From Streptomyces spirodelae (GTDB taxonomy: Bacteria; Actinomycetota; Actinomycetes; Streptomycetales; Streptomycetaceae), in assembly GCF_017676385.1 (NCBI RefSeq), contig NZ_JAFFZN010000002.1:1-64000 (forward strand): 64,000 nucleotides of DNA. Reading direction: 5' to 3'. Below are positions 52,757-61,689 of the stretch, one piece after another; position 1 is the stretch's first letter, and each line of letters starts with the position of its first letter. A program made the position numbers and the translations under genes. A model generated the notes under the pieces. The model searched no databases. It was given only the letters and a program-made list of their open reading frames with translations, and was not told the origin of the DNA.

Positions 52757-53392
52757 ATGGGAGAGGACATAGTGCCCGGGACCGGTAAGCGGCGGCTCGG
52801 CGTGATGGGCGGGACCTTCGACCCCATCCACCATGGTCACCTGGTGGCCGCGAGCGAGGTGGCGGCGCGTTTCCACCTCGACGAGGTGGTGTTCGTACCG
52901 GCCGGGCAGCCGTGGCAGAAGAGCCACAAACATGTCTCGCCCGCCGAGGACCGCTATTTGATGACGGTCATCGCGACGGCGTCGAACCCCCAGTTCTCGG
53001 TCAGCCGGATCGACATCGACCGCGGCGGCAAGACGTACACCATCGACACCCTGCGCGAGCTCGCCGAGGCCAATCCGGACACGGATCTGTTCTTCATCAC
53101 CGGCGCCGACGCGCTCTCGCAGATCCTCAGCTGGCGCAACACCGAAGAACTGTTCTCACTGGCTCACTTCATCGGTGTCACCCGTCCGGGCCACGCGCTG
53201 GCCGACCCGGGGCTGCCGCAGGGCGGCGTCTCCCTGGTGGAGGTCCCCGCGCTGGCCATCTCCTCCACGGACTGCCGCGCCCGGGTGGAACGCGGCGATC
53301 CGGTCTGGTACCTGGTCCCCGACGGCGTCGTGCGGTACATCAACAAGCGCGCGCTGTACCGGGACGGCACGGAGGGGGATTCGCGAGCGTGA
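52757..53392 (+). CDS. nadD: Nicotinate-mononucleotide adenylyltransferase
   Basis: NadD transfers AMP to nicotinate mononucleotide in NAD synthesis. The 211-residue protein has the nucleotidyltransferase motif [12 protein letters not shown] (18-29), [21 protein letters not shown], and [10 protein letters not shown] as the I-S-S-T-x-x-R motif. The nadD-LCP-rsfS order is common in actinobacteria. Its stop overlaps the next gene's GTG (GTGA). Confidence 0.96.
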   Translation: MGEDIVPGTGKRRLGVMGGTFDPIHHGHLVAASEVAARFHLDEVVFVPAGQPWQKSHKHVSPAEDRYLMTVIATASNPQFSVSRIDIDRGGKTYTIDTLRELAEANPDTDLFFITGADALSQILSWRNTEELFSLAHFIGVTRPGHALADPGLPQGGVSLVEVPALAISSTDCRARVERGDPVWYLVPDGVVRYINKRALYRDGTEGDSRA

Positions 53393-55152
53393 GCGACGGC
53401 TACGGATACGACCCGTACGGCCCGCAGCCGGAGATCATCGGCTACGACGAGTACGGTCGGCCCGTATACCGCCGGCCGGAGGCCCCGCAGGAGGGCACGT
53501 ACGCCGGCCAGGACGCGTACCCGTCCTACGACCCCTATGCCCGGCCCTCTGCCCAGCAGCAGCCCGGGTACGACCCCTACGCGGGCTACCAGGAACAGCA
53601 GGGCGCCCACCCCGGCGCGTACGACCCTTACGCGCAGCAGCAGGCAGCGCAGCAGCAGACCGACTGGGCGCCAGGAATGCCCGCGCAGGGCGGGCCGCCG
53701 CAGCAGGAGCAGTACGACCCGCAGCAGGACCAGTACGGCCGACAGCAGTACGAGACGGCAGCGCAGCAGTACGCACCTGGCGCGCAGCAGACCGGGCCCG
53801 CGGCGCAGCAGCCGTACGGCGAGCAGCCGTACGGGGACCCGGCGGCCGGGGCGCCGTCCGGACCGGCCGCACCCGGTCCCGCGAAGCCGTCCCCCGGCGC
53901 GGAGGACGACTACCGCACCGAGCAGTTCTCGTTCGTCGAGGAGAGCACCGACGAGACCGAGGACGTCATCGACTGGCTCAAGTTCACCGAGAGCCGCACC
54001 GAGCGCCGCGAGGAGGCCAGGCGCAAGGGCCGCAACCGCGTCGTCGCGCTCGTGGTCGTCCTCGCCCTGCTGCTGGCGGGCGGCGTGGGCTACCTCTGGT
54101 ACGCGGGGATGCTGCCCGGTACCGGTGACGACGGCGGCAAGGGCGGCGCGGCGGCCGGTGAGCAGCGGGACGTGATCGTGGTGCACCTGCGCAAGCGGGG
54201 CGAGGCCAGCTCGACTGCGCTGCTCGTGGACAACGAGGGCGCGGGCCAGGGCTCCACCGTGCTGCTGCCGAACTCGCTGGCCGTCTCCACGGAGGACGGG
54301 AAGACGACCACACTGGGCAGGTCCGTCGAGGACCAGGGCGCGGGGCCCACCCGCGACTCCCTGAACACCCTGCTCGGCTCCGGCATCAAGGGAACCTGGC
54401 GGCTGGACGCCCCGTTCCTGGAGAACCTGGTGGAACTGGTCGGCGGTATCTCCGTGGACGCCGACACCACCGTGCCGGGCGCCAAGCGCGGCGAAGGGCC
54501 GCAGGTCGAGCAGGGCAGCGCGCGGGATCTGGACGGACGTGCCGCTGTCGCCTACTCCACCTACCGCGCCCCTGGCGAGCCGCAGACCAAGCAGCTGGCC
54601 CGGTTCGGGCAGGTCATGCAGGCGGTCCTCAAGAAGCTCTCCACCGACGCGGGGGCCGCCACCAAGACCGTCGAGTCCCTCGGGCAGGTCCCCGATCCCT
54701 CGCTGTCCGAGTCGCAGCTGGGCGCCTCGCTGGCGAAACTGGCGACCCACGCCGAACAGGGCGACTACCGCACCCGGACGCTGCCCGTGCGCGCCGACGG
54801 CACGCTCAGCCCGCAGGTCAGCGAACAGATCGTGAAGAAGATCCTCGGCGGCAGCGTCAAGAACTCCGACCCCGACGCGGCGCCCCGGGTGAGCCTGAAG
54901 AACGCCACAGGCAAGCGGGGCCTGTACAACGCCGCCTCCGTCGCGCTGGTCAACGGCGGCTACACCGTCGTCAAGGGCGGCACAGGAGCCGCCCGCACCA
55001 GATCGCTGGTGACCTACGCCGAGGCCGGGCAGAAGGCCAGGGCCGAGGAGATCGCCAAGACGCTGGAGCTGCCCGGCAGCGCTGTGCGCAAGGCCAAGGG
55101 CGCCGCCAACGCGGACGTCACGGTGGTGCTGGGTGCCGACTACGAGGGCTGA
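53389..55152 (+). CDS. LCP-like membrane protein with LytR C-terminal domain
   Basis: A 587-residue protein: a Gln/Tyr/Pro-rich cytoplasmic half (1-215), one membrane helix (219-241, [20 protein letters not shown]), a divergent LytR-CpsA-Psr domain (about 260-430) and a LytR_C domain at the end ([24 protein letters not shown]). LCP enzymes attach teichoic acids or other glycopolymers to peptidoglycan. Canonical Arg/Asp motifs (for example R-T-D-T) are replaced here, so activity is uncertain. The equivalent S. coelicolor gene (SCO2578, from memory) has been linked to spore wall polymer attachment. GTG 53389 follows GGAGGGGG. Confidence 0.87.
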   Translation: MSDGYGYDPYGPQPEIIGYDEYGRPVYRRPEAPQEGTYAGQDAYPSYDPYARPSAQQQPGYDPYAGYQEQQGAHPGAYDPYAQQQAAQQQTDWAPGMPAQGGPPQQEQYDPQQDQYGRQQYETAAQQYAPGAQQTGPAAQQPYGEQPYGDPAAGAPSGPAAPGPAKPSPGAEDDYRTEQFSFVEESTDETEDVIDWLKFTESRTERREEARRKGRNRVVALVVVLALLLAGGVGYLWYAGMLPGTGDDGGKGGAAAGEQRDVIVVHLRKRGEASSTALLVDNEGAGQGSTVLLPNSLAVSTEDGKTTTLGRSVEDQGAGPTRDSLNTLLGSGIKGTWRLDAPFLENLVELVGGISVDADTTVPGAKRGEGPQVEQGSARDLDGRAAVAYSTYRAPGEPQTKQLARFGQVMQAVLKKLSTDAGAATKTVESLGQVPDPSLSESQLGASLAKLATHAEQGDYRTRTLPVRADGTLSPQVSEQIVKKILGGSVKNSDPDAAPRVSLKNATGKRGLYNAASVALVNGGYTVVKGGTGAARTRSLVTYAEAGQKARAEEIAKTLELPGSAVRKAKGAANADVTVVLGADYEG

Positions 55153-55215
55153 AAATGCCGTGCGCGGCCGTGAGACCCTGGAAGACGAGATGTTTCCGAC
55201 CCGAAAGCCTTGCCT

Positions 55216-55680
55216 GTGACCGCCACGGACCGTTCCCTCGAGCTGATCAACACCGCCGCCCAGGCGGCGGCCGACAAGCTCGCGCACGACATCGTCGCCT
55301 ACGACGTCAGCGACGTGCTCGCCATCACCGACGCCTTCCTGCTCGCCTCGGCGCCCAATGACCGGCAGGTCAAGGGCATCGTCGACGAGATCGAGGAGCG
55401 CCTGAACAAGGAGCTGGGCGCCAAGCCCGCCCGCCGCGAGGGCGAGCGGGACGGCCGCTGGGTCCTCCTCGACTACGTCGACATCGTCGTCCACGTCCAG
55501 CACAGCGAGGAGCGGGTCTTCTACGCTCTGGAGCGGCTGTGGAAGGACTGCCCCCAGCTGGAGCTGCCCGAGGACGCCAAGGCGACCCACGGCAGGGCCG
55601 CCGAGCACGCGAGCGCCGTGGCCGCTGGTGAGGAGCAGGTGCCGGGGACGGCGGACGAGCTGGACGGAGAGCTGCGCTGA
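55216..55680 (+). CDS. rsfS: Ribosomal silencing factor RsfS
   Basis: RsfS binds L14 and blocks 30S-50S joining under starvation. The 154-residue protein carries ITDAFLLASAPNDRQVKGIVDEI and the signature WVLLDYVDIVVHVQHSEERVFYALERLW, then an Ala/Glu-rich tail of about 35 residues. GTG 55216 is used. The nadD-LCP-rsfS gene order supports it. Confidence 0.95.
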   Translation: MTATDRSLELINTAAQAAADKLAHDIVAYDVSDVLAITDAFLLASAPNDRQVKGIVDEIEERLNKELGAKPARREGERDGRWVLLDYVDIVVHVQHSEERVFYALERLWKDCPQLELPEDAKATHGRAAEHASAVAAGEEQVPGTADELDGELR

Positions 55681-55694
55681 ACGGCACGGGGGCG

Positions 55695-56330
55695 GTGAGG
55701 AACCGCAAGATCGTTCTCTGGCGGCACGGCCAGACCGCGTGGAACCTCGAACGCCGCTTCCAGGGCTCGACGGACATCCCGCTCACCGAGGCCGGACTCG
55801 ACCAGGCGCGGCGGGCCGCGCGGCTGCTGGCGGCCCTGCGCCCGGACGCCATCCTCGCCTCTGACCTCCAGCGCACCGCCGCCACGGCAGCCGAGCTGGC
55901 GGCCCTCACCGGCCTCGACGTCACCCACGACGAGGGCCTGCGCGAGACGTACGCGGGCGACTGGCAGGGGCTCACCCACGAGGAGATCGTCGCCCGGTAC
56001 GGCGATCAGTACGCCGCGTGGAAGCGGGGCGAGCCGGTGCGCAGGGGCGGCGGCGAGTTGGAGACCGAGGTCGCGGAGCGGGCAGCCCCTGTGGTGGAGC
56101 GCGGCGCGGAGAAGTTGCCGGACGACGGCACCCTCGTCGTTGTCAGCCACGGCGGCACCATCCGCACCACCATCGGACGGCTCATCGGACTGCCGTCGCA
56201 CACCTGGGAGGCCCTGGGCGGGCTGTCCAACTGCAGTTGGTCGGTCCTGGGCGAGACGGTGCGCGGCTGGCGGCTGCTGGAGCACAACGCGGGCAGCCTG
56301 CCCGAGCCGGTGCTCGGCGACGACGACTGA
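55695..56330 (+). CDS. Histidine phosphatase family protein (phosphoglycerate-mutase-like)
   Basis: A 211-residue histidine phosphatase with catalytic RHGQTAWN (residues about 9-17), the second Arg in S-D-L-Q-R-T, Glu in L-R-E-T-Y-A-G-D-W, and the second His in VVSHGGTIR. The substrate is open; in actinobacteria the gene next to rsfS is sometimes annotated as a phosphoglycerate mutase. GTG 55695 is used. CTG 55677, overlapping the rsfS stop with GGAGAG 5 nt upstream, is an alternative start that adds six residues. Confidence 0.88.
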   Translation: MRNRKIVLWRHGQTAWNLERRFQGSTDIPLTEAGLDQARRAARLLAALRPDAILASDLQRTAATAAELAALTGLDVTHDEGLRETYAGDWQGLTHEEIVARYGDQYAAWKRGEPVRRGGGELETEVAERAAPVVERGAEKLPDDGTLVVVSHGGTIRTTIGRLIGLPSHTWEALGGLSNCSWSVLGETVRGWRLLEHNAGSLPEPVLGDDD

Positions 56331-56460
56331 GACCGGCCGGCGGCAGGCGGACGGAGATCGCCGAACGCCGCTGCGGCCGGCCGCGGGCGGGCGGATTTCT
56401 CATTCGGCCTGGCCACGCGCTAAGCTGCATCTCGTTCGCGGCGCTCCGGCGCCGGTCCTC

Positions 56461-56533
<73 letters not shown>

Positions 56534-56546
56534 CGCGGACCTCTCG

Positions 56547-56581
56547 AATCCCGCCCTCCCACGCGGAGGGCGGGATTTTTT
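56547..56581. terminator. tRNA-Ala terminator
   Basis: A perfect 13-bp stem (AATCCCGCCCTCC and complement), loop CACGC, and a T-tract; also lies just past the stop of the convergent regulator gene. Confidence 0.92.
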
Positions 56582-56587
56582 GTCCGC

Positions 56588-57610
56588 TCACTCCGCCACG
56601 GGCTCCCCACCCAGCTCCCGCGCCTTGCGCCGACTCGCGCGCAGCAGCCGCTCCTGTACGAGGGAGAGCGGCTGGGCGTGCTCCCGGCAGCCGATCAACG
56701 GGTCCTCCACCTTCCGCAGCCGCGCGAGCAGCTTCTCGGTCTCGTCGTCGTGCGGCACATAGGCCACGATCCGCGTCTCGGGGGCGCCGCTGATCTGCAG
56801 CGAGGTCGAGCTGAGCCGAAGCCGGCCCACCGAGGCGTGCTGCACCAGCTTGATCCGCGCACCAGGAGGGGCGACATCCCCGCTGCGCCACAGCCCGGCG
56901 AACTCGGCGCTCGCCTCGCACATGCGGCTGATGAACTCCTCCCAGGGCCGCTCGCCGACATGTCTGCCGTAGGTGCCGCGCAGCGTCGCCACCATCAGCG
57001 ACAGCTCCGCCTCCCGGTTGAGCAGCGCGCAGCAGCACGGCGGCATCGCCACGAACTGCTGCCAGAGCACATTGCGTTCGGGCTGGTCCACCAGATCCAG
57101 GACGGGGAAGAGCCGGCGGTAGCCGGAGTTGGCGGCCAGCACGTCGTACCGGCCGTTGTAGACCACGGCCGGCATCGGGTCCATCGCGTCCAGGATGCGG
57201 TGCACCTCCGGATCGACGGCCTCGGCGATCCGCTCAGGGGACGGCGGGTGGGGCACCTCTGCCAGGTGGTACAGATGCTCGCGCTCGGCCTGGTCGAGCC
57301 GCAGCGTACGTGCCACGGCGTCCAGGACCTGCGCGCTCGCGTTGATCGGGCGCCCCTGCTCCAGCCAGGTGTACCAGGTAACCCCCACCCCGGAGAGCTG
57401 GGCCACCTCCTCGCGGCGCAGCCCCGGGGTACGGCGGCGCGGCCCGGGAGGCATCCCGACGTCGGCGGGCGAGACCCGGGCGCGGCGGCTGCGCAGGAAC
57501 GTGGCCAGTTCGGACCTGCGGCGCCGCCCGCCGGTACGCGGCGTTCCGGCGGCGCTGCGCGCCGCCCGCGGCTCCGCTGCTGTCTCGGCGATGACTGTCA
57601 CATCCTCCAT
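56588..57610 (-). CDS. XRE-family regulator with MmyB-like ligand domain
   Basis: A 340-residue transcription factor. The helix-turn-helix lies at about residues 33-87 (ELATFLRSRRARVSPADVG, then LRREEVAQLSGVGVTWYTWLEQGR). The rest is the MmyB-like ligand-binding domain (MPAVVYNGRYDVLAANSGYRRLF). Such regulators usually repress a divergent neighbour, here the MFS gene 93 bp away, and a palindrome sits between them. ATG 57610 is used; GTG 57601 is an alternative. The ligand is unknown. Confidence 0.9.
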   Translation of the reverse strand: MEDVTVIAETAAEPRAARSAAGTPRTGGRRRRSELATFLRSRRARVSPADVGMPPGPRRRTPGLRREEVAQLSGVGVTWYTWLEQGRPINASAQVLDAVARTLRLDQAEREHLYHLAEVPHPPSPERIAEAVDPEVHRILDAMDPMPAVVYNGRYDVLAANSGYRRLFPVLDLVDQPERNVLWQQFVAMPPCCCALLNREAELSLMVATLRGTYGRHVGERPWEEFISRMCEASAEFAGLWRSGDVAPPGARIKLVQHASVGRLRLSSTSLQISGAPETRIVAYVPHDDETEKLLARLRKVEDPLIGCREHAQPLSLVQERLLRASRRKARELGGEPVAE

Positions 57611-57634
57611 CGTCCGGCCGCCGCACACCGGCTG

Positions 57635-57655
57635 CCAGGTGCTGTCAGTACCAGG
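57635..57655. promoter_or_regulatory. Operator-like palindrome between regulator and MFS gene
   Basis: CCAGGTGCT-GTC-AGTACCAGG is an inverted repeat (7 of 9 positions match per arm) in the 93-bp divergent gap, the expected place for the XRE regulator to bind. Confidence 0.6.
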
Positions 57656-57703
57656 ATCGCCGGGCTCTCGGGATGTCCGGTCCGGCCGGGCCAGGCTCTG
57701 CGC

Positions 57704-59320
57704 ATGACCTCTGCTCCTTCGTCCCCGTCTTCGGCTTCTCCGTCTCCTTCGTCCTCGGCTTCTCCGTCTCCGGTCCCGAGTCCTGCCGCGGCTGCCGCCG
57801 CAGCCGTCACCGCCGCCGGACGCCGTCCCTTCGCCGGTCGGATTCTCAGTAAAGAGCACGCCACTGACAGCGGCCGGGGTGCTGCCCGCCGCGGCCCCCG
57901 CCCCGGCTGGCTGCTCGCCATCGTGCTCACCGGCCAGTTCATGGCGCTGCTGGACACCTTCATCGTCAACGTCGCTGCCCCGGATCTGCGCGCCGACCTG
58001 CACGCCTCAGGGGCGGGGCTGCAACTGGTGATCGCCGGCTACACCATCGCCTATGCCGTGCTGCTGATCACCGGGGCCCGGCTGGGCGCGCTGCTGGGCC
58101 ACAGCAGGGTCTTCCTGGCCGGTCTTGCGCTGTTCATCGCCGCCTCGCTCGCCTGCGGCCTGGCCACCGGAACCGGCCAGCTCATCGCCTTCCGGCTGGC
58201 GCAGGGCACGGGCGGCGCGGCCATGCTGCCGCAGGTGCTCAGCCTCATCCAGCGCACCTTCACCGGACAGGCCCGGGGGCGCGCGCTGGGCGCGTACGCC
58301 GCCGTGCTCGGCGTCGGCGCGGCGGCGGGCCAGCTGCTGGGCGGGGTGCTGGTCAGCGCCGACCTGTTCGGCTGGGGCTGGCGCCCGGTCTTCCTGATCA
58401 ACGTTCCGGTGGGCGTCGTACTGCTCGCGCTGGGTCCCTGGCTGATGGGCGCGCGAGGGGAGGCCAGGGGCGGTGCCGACGAGCGCCGGGCACTGGATCT
58501 GCCCGGTCTGGCGCTGCTCGGTGCGGTGCTGCTGCTGTTCACCGTTCCGGTGGTGCTCGGCCGGGAGCGGGGCTGGCCGCTGTGGGCCTGGGCGGCTCTG
58601 GCGCTGTGCGCCGTGCTCGTACCGGTCTTCGGGCGCTACCAGGTGCTGCTGGCCCGGCGCGGCGGCAGGCCGCTGATCTCCCCGCTGGTGCTGCGGGCGC
58701 CGGGCGTAACGCTCGCCGTTGTCCGCATCTTCTGCATGATGGCCGTCAACTCCGGGTTCGTCCTGGTGGTGATGCTGCATCTGCAGACCGGCCTGCGAAA
58801 GAGCGCGCTGCTCGCCGGGTTCTCGATGGTGCCGACGGCGGTGCTGTTCGCGGTGGTCGGCACGAACTGGCGGCGGCTGCCGCAGTCCTGGCATCCCCGC
58901 CTGTCCTCGGCCGGGTTCCTGATCGCCGCGGCCTCCTTCGGCTGGCTGGGGGCTCTGCTGTCGGACGGTGGCGACGGCGGCGCCTGGCTGTACGTCTGTC
59001 AGGCCGCCAGCGGCATCGGGATGTCCCTCGCGTACAACCCGGTTCTCTCCCGCGCCCTGGCCAGTGTCCGACAGAGCGAAGCGGCCGACGCCAGCGGTCT
59101 GCTGGTGACCACGGCGCAGCTCGGACTGCTGAGCGGGGTGGCGCTGTTCGGCGCCGTCTTCCTGGAGACCGCAGAGCGCACGGTGCCCTCGGCCGCCACC
59201 TCGGCACACGCGCTCACCGTCACCTGCGCGGCGTTGGTCACCGGATCGCTCATCGGCGCCGCGGCGGGACCGTTCAACGGGCTGGCGCGCCGGGCGAGGG
59301 GATTGCCGCACGATCGCTGA
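57704..59320 (+). CDS. MFS transporter, DHA2-type (drug efflux family)
   Basis: A 538-residue exporter-like protein with about 14 membrane segments. RLAQGTGGAAMLPQVLSL is the DHA2-type motif, preceded by VLTGQFMALLDTFIVNVAAP in the first helix. An unusual N-terminal 65 residues are low-complexity Ser/Pro/Ala repeats (SASPSPSSSASPSP), coming from a short DNA repeat. ATG 57704 is the first Met; true translation might begin later. Likely controlled by the divergent XRE regulator. Confidence 0.87.
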   Translation: MTSAPSSPSSASPSPSSSASPSPVPSPAAAAAAAVTAAGRRPFAGRILSKEHATDSGRGAARRGPRPGWLLAIVLTGQFMALLDTFIVNVAAPDLRADLHASGAGLQLVIAGYTIAYAVLLITGARLGALLGHSRVFLAGLALFIAASLACGLATGTGQLIAFRLAQGTGGAAMLPQVLSLIQRTFTGQARGRALGAYAAVLGVGAAAGQLLGGVLVSADLFGWGWRPVFLINVPVGVVLLALGPWLMGARGEARGGADERRALDLPGLALLGAVLLLFTVPVVLGRERGWPLWAWAALALCAVLVPVFGRYQVLLARRGGRPLISPLVLRAPGVTLAVVRIFCMMAVNSGFVLVVMLHLQTGLRKSALLAGFSMVPTAVLFAVVGTNWRRLPQSWHPRLSSAGFLIAAASFGWLGALLSDGGDGGAWLYVCQAASGIGMSLAYNPVLSRALASVRQSEAADASGLLVTTAQLGLLSGVALFGAVFLETAERTVPSAATSAHALTVTCAALVTGSLIGAAAGPFNGLARRARGLPHDR

Positions 59321-59406
59321 CCGGCCCTTAGTCCAGAGGCCGGAACGTGGCAGAATCGTGACGGCTGGAAGGGGGAAGCCTAGGGGGAAGGGGAGGGACG
59401 AGTGCG

Positions 59407-59601
59407 ATGTCGGCGACGGTCCTTGGCTGGGACGGCCCGGCGCCCACGCCCATGTGGCCCCCGCCCCGTGCGGAGCACCCCAGGGAGGCTCCGTGCAATC
59501 TGCAGTGCCCGTCCTGCGGTTCGGCGAACGTCGCCCAAGTGCTCGGCGACAATGGAGGAGTGTCCTACGTGTGCACGGCTTGCGGCCACATCTGGAGCTG
59601 A
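59407..59601 (+). CDS. Small zinc-ribbon protein (64 aa)
   Basis: A 64-residue protein with a Pro-rich N-terminus and a C-terminal four-Cys zinc ribbon (CPSCGSANVAQVL...YVCTACGHIW). ATG 59407 follows GGGGAGGGACG. The next gene begins 7 bp after the stop, so they form a two-gene operon. Function unknown; such ribbons bind nucleic acid or a protein partner. Confidence 0.75.
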   Translation: MSATVLGWDGPAPTPMWPPPRAEHPREAPCNLQCPSCGSANVAQVLGDNGGVSYVCTACGHIWS

Positions 59602-59608
59602 CTGAGCG

Positions 59609-59842
59609 ATGGGCGCCCACAGCAGGAAGTGCGACTGGTGCGGCAGCGGCACCCCGATCGTCCGGGACATGGAGCCGGTCAACAGTGCCTACCAGTACTG
59701 GTGTGAGGACTGCGCTCGGGCGCTGATCATAAAAGGCGACCCGATCGAGACCTACCGTGAGTTGGACGGTGAGCCGATCTACGGCCGCCTGCTGGAGGCC
59801 CACTGCACGCTGAAGCGTTTCTACTCCTTCGCGACAGCCTGA
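59609..59842 (+). CDS. Small two-CxxC protein (77 aa)
   Basis: A 77-residue protein with CDWCGSG near the N-terminus and WCEDCARALI in the middle, forming a probable four-Cys zinc site, followed by a hydrophilic Glu/Tyr/Arg-rich half. ATG 59609 lies 7 bp after the preceding stop. Function unknown. A 13-bp sequence (GCGACAGCCTGAA) that includes its stop codon recurs 21 bp later. Confidence 0.75.
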   Translation: MGAHSRKCDWCGSGTPIVRDMEPVNSAYQYWCEDCARALIIKGDPIETYRELDGEPIYGRLLEAHCTLKRFYSFATA

Positions 59843-59870
59843 ACGTCCCCTGCGACAGCCTGAAGGCCGG

Positions 59871-61238
59871 TCACACCGGCGCCGATTCCCCCTCCTTCAC
59901 ACTCGTCCCTGACGCCCTGCCGCGCAGTGTGCGCAGCGCCACCACCGCCGTGACGGCCAAGAAGGCGGCGCCCACCAGTGGATAGCAGGCCGAAAGCACC
60001 ATCTCGGCACCGCTCTGGCGTAGTTCGGGAGGGTGCGCGGACCCCGCGTCCCGGGGCACCCACCACAGCGCGTACGAGCAGAACACCAGCCCGGCCAGCA
60101 GCGCCCCGGCCAGCCAGCGGCGGCTACCGCGGCGCTGCGCCTCCGTGCCGAGCAGCAGCATCAGCGGCAGGCACCACACCCAGTGGTGCGACCAGGAGAT
60201 CGGGCTGATCAGCAGCGCGGTGACCGCGCAGGCGACGACGGACCAGGCTCTCGCGTGCGGCAGCCCGCGCCGTTCCGCGAGGGCTGCCGCCACAGCCGTG
60301 GCCAGGCCCAGAACGGCCACCGGGAAGGCGAGCGCCATCCACAGCCCGCCGGGCTCACCGGTGTGCAGCAGCCGGGCCGCGACGCCGCTCAGGGACTGGT
60401 TGTCGGTGATCTCCGTCCGCCCGACCCGGCCGGACTGGAAGACGGCGCCACCCCAGAAGCGCAAAGAGTCGTGCGGGAGCACCACGGCCGACAACAGCGC
60501 CGTGCACAGGAAGGTCACCGTGGCGACCGCCGCCTGCCGCAGCCACGGGTTCCACAGGCTCACCGGCCGCCCGGTGTGCGGCAGCCGCCGCCAGGCACGG
60601 GCCAGCCCGTACAGCGCGAGGAAGACGGCGAACATGGCGGGCGTCAGCTTGATCCCCGCCGCGACGCCGATGCCCACCCCTGCCCAGCGGTGCCCGGGGC
60701 GGCGCGTCAGGTCCCACAGCACCAGCACCGCGAGCAGCAGATTGATCTGGCCGTAGCGCAGTGTCGTCCACACCGGCTCGCACCACACCATGGCCGAGGC
60801 GATCGCCAGCGCCGCCGCCCAGCGCGGGACGCGCGCCGGGCGCCCCAGCAGCCGCAGCGACAGGTGGGCGAGCACGACCAGCAGGCCCAGGTTCACGAAC
60901 GTCGCCGCCCCGCGCATGCCGGCCACGTCCAGCAGCGTCAGCGGGAGGAACAGCAGCGCGGCGAACGGCGGGTAGGTGGCGGGCAGGCCGGCGTAGGTGG
61001 CACGCATCGAGTACAGGTCGTCACCGCTGCGCACCGCCCAGCCCTCTGCCCGGTAGACCATGAGATCGATCATCGAGACGTTCGCCGTGCGCTGTGCGGC
61101 CCAGAAGGCGGCGAAGGACACCACGGACGCGGCTATCGCGAGGGTGACCGGCCGTCGCAGCAGATGTCTGGCGAATCCGACCTGCCCCAGAAGCGTCGGC
61201 GGCCGTCTGGTCTCTGCGACCTGGTGCGACGTGCTCAC
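59871..61238 (-). CDS. GT87-family polyprenol-phosphate mannosyltransferase-like membrane protein
   Basis: A 455-residue polytopic protein (about 11 membrane segments) of glycosyltransferase family 87, which uses polyprenol-phosphate-linked mannose at the outer face of the membrane (PimE-type). SMIDLMVYRAEGWAV holds the catalytic-type Asp in the first loop, and LPATYPPFAALLFLPL follows. GTG 61238 is preceded by TACTGT and 6 nt, a leaderless arrangement. Reading further upstream in this frame crosses the antisense of tRNA-Ala and is not coding. Confidence 0.86.
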   Translation of the reverse strand: MSTSHQVAETRRPPTLLGQVGFARHLLRRPVTLAIAASVVSFAAFWAAQRTANVSMIDLMVYRAEGWAVRSGDDLYSMRATYAGLPATYPPFAALLFLPLTLLDVAGMRGAATFVNLGLLVVLAHLSLRLLGRPARVPRWAAALAIASAMVWCEPVWTTLRYGQINLLLAVLVLWDLTRRPGHRWAGVGIGVAAGIKLTPAMFAVFLALYGLARAWRRLPHTGRPVSLWNPWLRQAAVATVTFLCTALLSAVVLPHDSLRFWGGAVFQSGRVGRTEITDNQSLSGVAARLLHTGEPGGLWMALAFPVAVLGLATAVAAALAERRGLPHARAWSVVACAVTALLISPISWSHHWVWCLPLMLLLGTEAQRRGSRRWLAGALLAGLVFCSYALWWVPRDAGSAHPPELRQSGAEMVLSACYPLVGAAFLAVTAVVALRTLRGRASGTSVKEGESAPV

Positions 61239-61244
61239 GGGCCG

Positions 61245-61250
61245 ACAGTA
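61245..61250 (-). promoter_or_regulatory. -10 box, leaderless GT87 promoter
   Basis: Minus-strand TACTGT followed by 6 nt and GTG 61238. Confidence 0.5.
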
Positions 61251-61391
61251 CCGACCCGCGCCGGATAAGCGGTGGCGGTCAGTGGCCGCCTGCCGGGGCG
61301 GGCGCCCGGGAAAGCGATTTGCCACAACGCGGTGCACCCCGTGTAAGCTGGCGAAGCCGCCGCGGGGAAGCCCCCGGCGGACCAGGAATCT

Positions 61392-61464
<73 letters not shown>

Positions 61465-61465
61465 C

Positions 61466-61526
61466 GGAAGCGAGAGGCGAGGTGTGCCTGCGGAGAGCGC
61501 AGGCTGCCTCGCTTCCTTTGTTTTTT
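61466..61526 (+). terminator. tRNA-Ala copy 2 terminator
   Basis: A 9-bp outer stem (GGAAGCGAG/CTCGCTTCC) enclosing a 7-bp inner stem (GCCTGCG/CGCAGGC), followed by TTTGTTTTTT. Confidence 0.92.
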
Positions 61527-61676
61527 GCGCGGCTTCGCCGCGCGGGGTGGGGGCTTCGCCACCCACACCCCCTTGGGTGGGTGCTCCCCCTCGTGAGGGG
61601 TGGGGTTGCTCTGCTTCCGGGGTTGCTCTCTTTCTCAGGTCGTTGCTCCCCCGTGAGGGGGTGGGGGTGGGTGCGG
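61527..61676 (+). other. Hairpin-rich spacer upstream of the leuS leader
   Basis: No gene. Short inverted repeats follow one another: GCGCGGC-ttc-GCCGCGC (about 61526-61542), CCCCTC-gt-GAGGGG and CCCCC-gtga-GGGGG. The word TGCTCCCCC(T)CGTGAGGGG appears twice, at about 61580 and 61645. Confidence 0.55.
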
Positions 61677-61682
61677 TACCCT
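61677..61682 (+). promoter_or_regulatory. -10 box of the leuS leader transcript
   Basis: TACCCT followed by 7 nt and the ATG of the leader peptide, so the transcript would start at the leader start codon. Confidence 0.6.
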
Positions 61683-61689
61683 GTGCGCT

